Below are positions 55,134 through 64,000 of a stretch of 64,000 nt of DNA, one piece after another. Below the pieces are notes generated by a model. That model saw nothing but the letters and a program-made list of their open reading frames with translations. It searched no databases and had not been told where the DNA came from. The stretch is from Aradus depressus (taxonomy: Eukaryota > Arthropoda > Insecta > Hemiptera > Aradidae), in NCBI GenBank assembly GCA_963662175.1, contig OY759225.1:5157107-5221106 (forward strand), given 5' to 3'. Position 1 is the stretch's first letter. Each line of letters opens with the position of its first letter. A program made the translations under genes and the position numbers.

Positions 55134-58100
55134 AATATTTACTGTTGGCGAGGCTGCAATCCGTTGAGAAAACATAAGGCTATATAATTGTTCAAGTATT
55201 TACTGTTGGCGAGGCTGCAATCCGTTGAGAAAACATAAGGCTATATAATTGTTCAAATATTTACTGTTGGCGAGGCTGCAATCCGTTGAGAAAACATAAG
55301 GCTATATAATTGTTCAAGTATTTACTGTTGGCGAGGCTGCAATCCGTTGAGAAAACATAAGGCTATATAATTGTTCAAATATTTACTGTTGGCGAGGCTG
55401 CAATCCGTTGAGAAAACATAAGGCTATATAATTGTTCAAGTATTTACTGTTGGCGAGGCTGCAATCCGTTGAGAAAACATAAGGCTATATAATTGTTCAA
55501 GTATTTACTGTTGGCGAGGCTGCAATCCGTTGAGAAAACATAAGGCTATATAATTGTTCAAGTATTTACTGTTGGCGAGGCTGCAATCCGCTGAGAAAAC
55601 ATAAGGCTATATAATTGTTCAAGTATTTACTGTTGGCGAGGCTGCAATCCGTTGAGAAAACATAAGGCTATATAATTGTTCAAGTATTTACTGTTGGCGA
55701 GGCTGCAATCCGTTGAGAAAACATAAGGCTATATAATTGTTCAAGTATTTACTGTTGGCGAGGCTGCAATCCGTTGAGAAAACATAAGGCTATATAATTG
55801 TTCAAGTATTTACTGTTGGCGAGGCTGCAATCCGTTGAGAAAACATAAGGCTATATAATTGTTCAAGTATTTACTGTTGGCGAGGCTGCAATCCGTTGAG
55901 AAAACATAAGGCTATATAATTGTTCAAGTATTTACTGTTGGCGAGGCTGCAATCCGTTGAGAAAACATAAGGCTATATAATTGTTCAAGTATTTACTGTT
56001 GGCGAGGCTGCAATCCGCTGAGAAAACATAAGGCTATATAATTGTTCAAGTATTTACTGTTGGCGAGGCTGCAATCCGTTGAGAAAACATAAGGCTATAT
56101 AATTGTTCAAGTATTTACTGTTGGCGAGGCTGCAATCCGTTGAGAAAACATAAGGCTATATAATTGTTCAAGTATTTACTGTTGGCGAGGCTGCAATCCG
56201 TTGAGAAAACATAAGGCTATATAATTGTTCAAGTATTTACTGTTGGCGAGGCTGCAATCCGTTGAGAAAACATAAGGCTATATAATTGTTCAAGTATTTA
56301 CTGTTGGCGAGGCTGCAATCCGTTGAGAAAACATAAGGCTATATAATTGTTCAAGTATTTACTGTTGACGAGGCTGCAATCCGTTGAGAAGACATAAGGC
56401 TATATAATTGTTCAAGTATTTACTGTTGGCGAGGCTGCAATCCGTTGAGAAAACATAAGGCTATATAATTGTTCAAGTATTTACTGTTGGCGAGGCTGCA
56501 ATCCGTTGAGAAGACATAAGGCTATATAATTGTTCAAGTATTTACTGTTGGCGAGGCTGCAATCCGTTGAGAAAACATAAGGCTATATAATTGTTCAAGT
56601 ATTTACTGTTGGCGAGGCTGCAATCCGTTGAGAAGACATAAGGCTATATAATTGTTCAAGTATTTACTGTTGGCGAGGCTGCAATCCGTTGAGAAAACAT
56701 AAGGCTATATAATTGTTCAAGTATTTACTGTTGGCGAGGCTGCAATCCGTTGAGAAAACATAAGGCTATATAATTGTTCAAGTATTTACTGTTGGCGAGG
56801 CTGCAATCCGTTGAGAAGACATAAGGCTATATAATTGTTCAAGTATTTACTGTTGGCGAGGCTGCAATCCGTTGAGAAAACATAAGGCTATATAATTGTT
56901 CAAGTATTTACTGTTGGCGAGGCTGCAATCCGTTGAGAAGACATAAGGCTATATAATTGTTCAAGTATTTACTGTTGGCGAGGCTGCAATCCGTTGAGAA
57001 GACATAAGGCTATATAATTGTTCAAGTATTTACTGTTGGCGAGGCTGCAATCCGTTGAGAAAACATAAGGCTATATAATTGTTCAAGTATTTACTGTTGG
57101 CGAGGCTGCAATCCGTTGAGAAGACATAAGGCTATATAATTGTTCAAGTATTTACTGTTGGCGAGGCTGCAATCCGTTGAGAAAACATAAGGCTATATAA
57201 TTGTTCAAGTATTTACTGTTGGCGAGGCTGCAATCCGTTGAGAAAACATAAGGCTATATAATTGTTCAAGTATTTACTGTTGGCGAGGCTGCAATCCGTT
57301 GAGAAAACATAAGGCTATATAATTGTTCAAGTATTTACTGTTGGCGAGGCTGCAATCCGTTGAGAAAACATAAGGCTATATAATTGTTCAAGTATTTACT
57401 GTTGGCGAGGCTGCAATCCGTTGAGAAAACATAAGGCTATATAATTGTTCAAGTATTTACTGTTGGCGAGGCTGCAATCCGTTGAGAAAACATAAGGCTA
57501 TATAATTGTTCAAGTATTTACTGTTGGCGAGGCTGCAATCCGTTGAGAAAACATAAGGCTATATAATTGTTCAAGTATTTACTGTTGGCGAGGCTGCAAT
57601 CCGCTGAGAAAACATAAGGCTATATAATTGTTCAAGTATTTACTGTTGGCGAGGCTGCAATCCGTTGAGAAAACATAAGGCTATATAATTGTTCAAGTAT
57701 TTACTGTTGGCGAGGCTGCAATCCGTTGAGAAAACATAAGGCTATATAATTGTTCAAGTATTTACTGTTGGCGAGGCTGCAATCCGTTGAGAAGACATAA
57801 GGCTATATAATTGTTCAAGTATTTACTGTTGGCGAGGCTGCAATCCGTTGAGAAAACATAAGGCTATATAATTGTTCAAGTATTTACTGTTGGCGAGGCT
57901 GCAATCCGTTGAGAAAACATAAGGCTATATAATTGTTCAAGTATTTACTGTTGGCGAGGCTGCAATCCGTTGAGAAGACATAAGGCTATATAATTGTTCA
58001 AGTATTTACTGTTGGCGAGGCTGCAATCCGTTGAGAAAACATAAGGCTATATAATTGTTCAAGTATTTACTGTTGGCGAGGCTGCAATCCGTTGAGAAAA

Positions 58101-60693
58101 CATAAGGCTATATAATTGTTCAAGTATTTACTGTTGGCGAGGCTGCAATCCGTTGAGAAGACATAAGGCTATATAATTGTTCAAGTATTTACTGTTGGCG
58201 AGGCTGCAATCCGTTGAGAAAACATAAGGCTATATAATTGTTCAAGTATTTACTGTTGGCGAGGCTGCAATCCGTTGAGAAAACATAAGGCTATATAATT
58301 GTTCAAGTATTTACTGTTGGCGAGGCTGCAATCCGTTGAGAAAACATAAGGCTATATAATTGTTCAAGTATTTACTGTTGGCGAGGCTGCAATCCGCTGA
58401 GAAAACATAAGGCTATATAATTGTTCAAGTATTTACTGTTGGCGAGGCTGCAATCCGTTGAGAAAACATAAGGCTATATAATTGTTCAAGTATTTACTGT
58501 TGGCGAGGCTGCAATCCGTTGAGAAAACATAAGGCTATATAATTGTTCAAGTATTTACTGTTGGCGAGGCTGCAATCCGTTGAGAAAACATAAGGCTATA
58601 TAATTGTTCAAGTATTTACTGTTGGCGAGGCTGCAATCCGTTGAGAAAACATAAGGCTATATAATTGTTCAAGTATTTACTGTTGGCGAGGCTGCAATCC
58701 GTTGAGAAAACATAAGGCTATATAATTGTTCAAGTATTTACTGTTGGCGAGGCTGCAATCCGTTGAGAAAACATAAGGCTATATAATTGTTCAAGTATTT
58801 ACTGTTGGCGAGGCTGCAATCCGCTGAGAAAACATAAGGCTATATAATTGTTCAAGTATTTACTGTTGGCGAGGCTGCAATCCGTTGAGAAAACATAAGG
58901 CTATATAATTGTTCAAGTATTTACTGTTGGCGAGGCTGCAATCCGTTGAGAAAACATAAGGCTATATAATTGTTCAAGTATTTACTGTTGGCGAGGCTGC
59001 AATCCGTTGAGAAGACATAAGGCTATATAATTGTTCAAGTATTTACTGTTGGCGAGGCTGCAATCCGTTGAGAAAACATAAGGCTATATAATTGTTCAAG
59101 TATTTACTGTTGGCGAGGCTGCAATCCGTTGAGAAAACATAAGGCTATATAATTGTTCAAGTATTTACTGTTGGCGAGGCTGCAATCCGTTGAGAAGACA
59201 TAAGGCTATATAATTGTTCAAGTATTTACTGTTGGCGAGGCTGCAATCCGTTGAGAAAACATAAGGCTATATAATTGTTCAAGTATTTACTGTTGGCGAG
59301 GCTGCAATCCGTTGAGAAAACATAAGGCTATATAATTGTTCAAGTATTTACTGTTGGCGAGGCTGCAATCCGTTGAGAAGACATAAGGCTATATAATTGT
59401 TCAAGTATTTACTGTTGGCGAGGCTGCAATCCGTTGAGAAAACATAAGGCTATATAATTGTTCAAGTATTTACTGTTGGCGAGGCTGCAATCCGTTGAGA
59501 AAACATAAGGCTATATAATTGTTCAAGTATTTACTGTTGGCGAGGCTGCAATCCGTTGAGAAAACATAAGGCTATATAATTGTTCAAGTATTTACTGTTG
59601 GCGAGGCTGCAATCCGCTGAGAAAACATAAGGCTATATAATTGTTCAAGTATTTACTGTTGGCGAGGCTGCAATCCGTTGAGAAAACATAAGGCTATATA
59701 ATTGTTCAAGTATTTACTGTTGGCGAGGCTGCAATCCGTTGAGAAAACATAAGGCTATATAATTGTTCAAGTATTTACTGTTGGCGAGGCTGCAATCCGT
59801 TGAGAAGACATAAGGCTATATAATTGTTCAAGTATTTACTGTTGGCGAGGCTGCAATCCGTTGAGAAAACATAAGGCTATATAATTGTTCAAGTATTTAC
59901 TGTTGGCGAGGCTGCAATCCGTTGAGAAAACATAAGGCTATATAATTGTTCAAGTATTTACTGTTGGCGAGGCTGCAATCCGTTGAGAAGACATAAGGCT
60001 ATATAATTGTTCAAGTATTTACTGTTGGCGAGGCTGCAATCCGTTGAGAAAACATAAGGCTATATAATTGTTCAAGTATTTACTGTTGGCGAGGCTGCAA
60101 TCCGTTGAGAAAACATAAGGCTATATAATTGTTCAAGTATTTACTGTTGGCGAGGCTGCAATCCGTTGAGAAGACATAAGGCTATATAATTGTTCAAGTA
60201 TTTACTGTTGGCGAGGCTGCAATCCGTTGAGAAAACATAAGGCTATATAATTGTTCAAGTATTTACTGTTGGCGAGGCTGCAATCCGTTGAGAAAACATA
60301 AGGCTATATAATTGTTCAAGTATTTACTGTTGGCGAGGCTGCAATCCGTTGAGAAAACATAAGGCTATATAATTGTTCAAGTATTTACTGTTGGCGAGGC
60401 TGCAATCCGCTGAGAAAACATAAGGCTATATAATTGTTCAAGTATTTACTGTTGGCGAGGCTGCAATCCGTTGAGAAAACATAAGGCTATATAATTGTTC
60501 AAGTATTTACTGTTGGCGAGGCTGCAATCCGTTGAGAAAACATAAGGCTATATAATTGTTCAAGTATTTACTGTTGGCGAGGCTGCAATCCGTTGAGAAA
60601 ACATATGGCTATATAATTGTTCAAGTATTTACTGTTGGCGAGGCTGCAATCCGTTGAGAAAACATAAGGCTATATAATTGTTCAAGTATTTAC
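55134..60693. repeat. 61 bp satellite, 91 tandem copies
   Basis: Period of exactly 61 bases: ACTGTTGGCG occurs at 55141 and every 61 bases to 60631, 91 copies without length change. Copies are nearly identical, varying at a few sites: GAGAAGAC for GAGAAAAC, CCGCTGAG for CCGTTGAG, and rare singletons. The variants are spaced in a regular higher-order pattern. The monomer corresponds to a single-copy stretch of the array unit (7136-7196 in U1). Not a CRISPR array: there are no unique spacers. Confidence 0.95.
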
Positions 60694-60802
60694 TTCATTT
60701 AATTTTACTTTTTAGTAGTATTGTTAATTCTAATCCATGTGTGTTAACTCTTAAAGCTTTCATAAACGTAACAAAATACGGGGCTTGTCAAGAGTAAATC
60801 AA
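60694..60802. other. Short AT-rich stretch after the 61 bp satellite
   Basis: About 110 bp of non-repeated AT-rich sequence between the satellite and the SINE. Nothing recognised. Confidence 0.5.
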
Positions 60803-61072
60803 GAGGGCGCCGGTAGCTCAGTGGTATGCGTGCTTGACTTCTCAGCTCAAGGTCGTGGGTTCGTAACCCGACCGAGGCCCTTAGTTTATTTTATCTGGGA
60901 GGTAAAATAAACTTGAGCACGCCGTCCTTCGGATGGGACGTTAAGCGATGGTCCCGAGGCTGTACGATGTCAGGTACTCGTTAAAGACCCCTACCCTAGA
61001 TGAATAAAAAATTTAGGATAGGCAAAATTTAGGACTTCCACAGTAGAGTCGGACTCATGTCCACCAGAGTGA
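60803..61072 (+). mobile_element. tRNA-derived SINE, plus strand
   Basis: Starts GAGGGCGCCGGTAGCTCAGT with A box TAGCTCAGTGG, then B-box-like GGGTTCGTAACCC, and a body matching the SINEs in U1-U4. It stops at CCACCAGAGTGA, short of the CCTAA-type tail, where the 441 bp satellite begins. It faces the opposite way to the SINE-like sequence within that satellite. Confidence 0.85.
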
Positions 61073-63437
61073 CCATCCGAAGGACGACGTGCTCATAGTT
61101 ATTTTTCACTTCCCGATTAAAACATCTGACCTAAGTGCCTCAGCTAGATTTCTAAGTGGCGATCCTGAGCTCGGTAGACTCCATTCTTCAAATTTCTCGC
61201 TTTTTAACGGTTTATAGATTTAATATTTGTTAAAACTGATAGAGAACGACCGGATTATCTGAATCCTACACAAAAATCAAAATAAAAATGTTTTTCAAAA
61301 AATTCACGCTATTTAACGGTTTATAGGCTTAATAATTGTTAAAACTGATACGACAGAATCAGATATATCCGAAAAGTCCCATCCGAAGGACGACGTGCTC
61401 AAGGCTATTTTCAACCTAAGTGAAATTTCACCTACCCAGGTTTATTTACATAACATACGTCTCATTATCGAGTACCTCACATTCGAAAAAGCCCTGGATC
61501 ATCGCTTAAAGTCCCATCCGAAGGACGACGTGCTCAAAGTGTTTTTTAACTTCCCCATTGAAACATCTGACCTAAGTGCCTCAGCTAGATTTCTAAGTGG
61601 CGATCCTGAGCTCGGTAGACTCCATTCTTCAAATTTCTCGTTTTTTAACGGTTTATAGATTTAACATTTGTTAAAACTGATAGAGAACGACCGGATTATC
61701 TGAATCCTACACAAAAATCAAAATAAAAATGTTTTTCAAAAAATTTGCGCTATTTAACGGTTTATAGGCTTAATAATTGTTAAAACTGATACGAGAGATT
61801 CAGATTTATCCGGAAAGTCCCATCCGAAGGACGACGTGCTCAAGGCTATTTTCAACCTAAGTGAAATTTCACCTACCCAGGTTTATTTACATAACATACG
61901 TCTCATTATCGAGTACCTCACATTCGAAAAAGCCCTGGATCATCGCTTAAAGTCCCATCCGAAGGACGACGTGCTCAAAGTGTTTTTTAACTTCCCCATT
62001 GAAACATCTGACCTAAGTGCCTCAGCTAGATTTCTAAGTGGCGATCCTGAGCTCGGTAGACTCCATTCTTCAAATTTCTCGTTTTTTAACGGTTTATAGA
62101 TTTAACATTTGTTAAAACTGATAGAGAACGACCGGATTATCTGAATCCTACACAAAAATCAAAATAAAAATGTTTTTCAAAAAATTTGCGCTATTTAACG
62201 GTTTATAGGCTTAATAATTGTTAAAACTGATACGAGAGATTCAGATTTATCCGGAAAGTCCCATCCGAAGGACGACGTGCTCAAGGCTATTTTCAACCTA
62301 AGTGATATTTCACCTACCCAGGTTTATTTACATAACATACGTCTCATTATCGAGTACCTCACATTCGAAAAAGCCCTTTATCATCGCGTAAAGTCCCATC
62401 CGAAGGACGACGTGCTCAAAGTGTTTTTTAACTTCCCGATTGAAACATCTGACCTAAGTGCCTCAACTAGATTTCTAAGTGGCGATCCTGAGCTCGGTAG
62501 ACTCCATTCTTGAAATTTCTCGCTTTTTAACGGTTTATAGATTTAATATTTGTTAAAACTGATAGAGAACGACCGGATTATCTGAATCCTACACAAAAAT
62601 CAAAATAAAAATGTTTTTCAAAAAATTTGCGCTATTTAACGGTTTATAGGCTTAATAATTGTTAAAACTGATACGAGAGATTCAGATTTATCCGGAAAGT
62701 CCCATCCGAAGGACGACGTGCTCAAGGCTATTTTCAACCTAAGTGATATTTCACCTACCCAGGTTTATTTACATAACATACGTCTCATTATCGAGTACCT
62801 CACATTCGAAAAAGCCCTGGATCATCGCGTAAAGTCCCATCCGAAGGACGACGTGCTCAAAGTGTTTTTTAACTTCCCGATTGAAACATCTGACCTAAGT
62901 GCCTCAACTAGATTTCTAAGTGGCGATCCTGAGCTCGGTAGACTCCATTCTTGAAATTTCTCGCTTTTTAACGGTTTATAGATTTAATATTTGTTAAAAC
63001 TGATAGAGAACGACCGGATTATCTGAATCCTACACAAAAATCAAAATAAAAATGTTTTTCAAAAAATTTGCGCTATTTAACGGTTTATAGGCTTAATAAT
63101 TGTTAAAACTGATACGAGAGATTCAGATTTATCCGGAAAGTCCCATCCGAAGGACGACGTGCTCAAGGCTTTCAACCTAAGTGGAAATTGACCTACCCAG
63201 GTTTATTTACATAACATACGTCTCATTATCGAGTACCTCACATTCGAAAAAGCCCTGGATCATCGCTTAATGTCCCATCCGAAGGACGAAGTGCTCAAAG
63301 TTATTTTTAACTTCCCGATTAAAACATCTGACCTAAGTGCCTCAGCTAGATTTCTAAGTGGCGATCCTGAGCTCGGTAGACTCCATTCTTCAAATTTCTT
63401 GCTTTTTAACGGTTTATAGATTTAATATTTGTTAACT
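61073..63437. repeat. 441 bp satellite, about 5.4 copies, SINE-derived
   Basis: Units repeat every 441 bases (for example CTCAAGGCTATTTTCAACC at about 61,397, 61,838, 62,279 and 62,720). Each has two copies of CCCATCCGAAGGACGACGTG, about 131 bases apart, and a stretch with GAGTACCT, CATCGCTTAA, CCGAAGGAC, GACCTAAGTGCCTC and GATCCTGAGCTC in the order found in the antisense SINE. An 87-codon frame repeated in four units is antisense SINE sequence and not a convincing gene. The last unit differs most, as often seen at array edges. Confidence 0.85.
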
Positions 63438-63442
63438 GACAG

Positions 63443-63490
63443 AGCCATAGAGTGTGCTGGTTTCGGATTATGCCAACGTCAGCACAACGT
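63443..63490 (-). ncRNA. Decayed hammerhead motif after the 441 bp satellite
   Basis: Minus strand: TTGTG, CTGACGT, TGGCATAATCC, GAAACCAGCAC. The core A of CTGANGA is T, and the ACCGGT palindrome is ACCAGC, so catalysis is not expected. It resembles the Penelope-type ends elsewhere in the window. Confidence 0.5.
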
Positions 63491-63606
63491 TCAGACTGAC
63501 TTTAAATATGGTGACACCGATCCACTATGGAAGAAAAATGCCAAAAAAAAAAAGATGTATGTATAGATATGAACACAAATTAAAACTTGTGTACATTGTG
63601 ATATAA

Positions 63607-64000
63607 TCTATATTAATAAAGCTGAAACGGGGTTTGTTTGTTTGTATGTATGTATGTATGTATGTATGTATGTATGTATGTATGTATGTATGTTTGTTCC
63701 AGCATCACGCCCAAACCGCTGGACGGATTTTTATGAAACTTCCCATGTAGCATTCTTTTGAGCCCGATTGAATAATAGGCTATGTGGCGTCCCAAAATTT
63801 TGATCGGGAGGGGGGGTTGTGGGGGGGCCTAAGTATAAAAATAGTGCTAACTCATTAACTAATGGGCGAATTGTCATGAAATTTCACACGTAGTCTTTTT
63901 AAAATCCAAACAGGAAAAAAAGGTGTATGGCGTCCCAAAGTTTTGATCGGGAGGGGGGTTGTAAATGGGGGCCTAAGTATATAAATAGTGCTAACACATT
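63607..64000 (+). mobile_element. Helitron-like 5' end, runs out of window
   Basis: Begins TCTATATTAATAAAGCTGAA then GGTTTGTTTGTTTG, which resembles the 5' ends of insect Helitrons (TC start, AAAGCTGAA, GTTTGTTTG). A TGTA microsatellite (about 63,643-63,692) follows. After it, a ~130-180 bp segment containing GGCGTCCCAAA and TTTTGATCGGGAGGGG is repeated in tandem (63,785 and 63,930). No Rep/helicase is seen before the window ends. Assignment is from pattern memory only. Confidence 0.45.
63643..63692. repeat. TGTA microsatellite
   Basis: About 12 copies of TGTA following GTTTGTTTGTTTG. Simple-sequence repeat inside the Helitron-like end. Confidence 0.9.

Noticed and set aside
55134..60693. 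Possible CRISPR array
   Set aside because: Perfect tandem repeats with no unique spacers, in a eukaryotic retroelement setting.
60803..60890. Possible functional tRNA gene
   Set aside because: A and B boxes are present, but the sequence continues as a SINE body and matches SINEs in all units. A cloverleaf with paired acceptor arm was not evident.
61395..61658. 87-residue ORF repeated in four 441 bp units
   Set aside because: The frame lies within antisense SINE-derived satellite. Unit length is divisible by three, so the ORF recurs automatically, and there is no sign of coding constraint.

Overview
The window is A+T-rich eukaryotic DNA, most likely from an insect. The evidence is intron-bearing C2H2 zinc-finger genes, a Jockey-type LINE, Penelope-like and gypsy/errantivirus-like retroelements with an Env gene, hAT-like and other TIR elements, and a tRNA-derived SINE with a CCTAA-type tail. 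Species cannot be fixed from sequence alone. There are no bacterial-type genes.

Layout. Positions 1 to about 55,130 hold four head-to-tail copies of a ~12 kb unit: U1 1-12031, U2 12032-31312, U3 31315-42989 and U4 42990-55133. U1 and U3 are nearly identical, while U2 and U4 share other markers, so the array looks like two ~31 kb dimers. The window opens inside the tail of an earlier unit. Each unit carries a SINE, a minus-strand zinc-finger gene of three recognisable coding exons, and, except where replaced in U4, a decayed errantivirus-like element with a LINE fragment and a TIR element inside it. U1 and U3 also hold a one-finger zinc-finger pseudogene. Unit-specific insertions give an order of events: a Jockey LINE and a Penelope-like element only in U2, an LTR element and a 600 bp Penelope fragment only in U4, and a hAT-like MITE only in U2 and U4.

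From 55,134 the unit breaks into 91 copies of a 61 bp satellite, whose monomer matches a single-copy stretch of U1-U3. Then come a SINE (60803-61072), a 441 bp satellite that appears to be built from the antisense SINE (61073-63437), a decayed hammerhead-bearing Penelope end, and a Helitron-like end with a TGTA microsatellite.

Function. The only plausible host genes are the four zinc-finger paralogues, with 9 to 19 tandem fingers. Their backbone is homogenised, but the DNA-contacting helix positions vary and whole fingers are gained or lost between copies. Two small upstream exons encode IKEEP/IKQEP motifs that could be SUMO sites. A fast-evolving zinc-finger cluster packed with retroelements fits a genome-defence role, but that is inference. 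The most notable non-coding feature is a set of Penelope-like insertions carrying recognisable hammerhead ribozyme cores, usually as an inverted pair.
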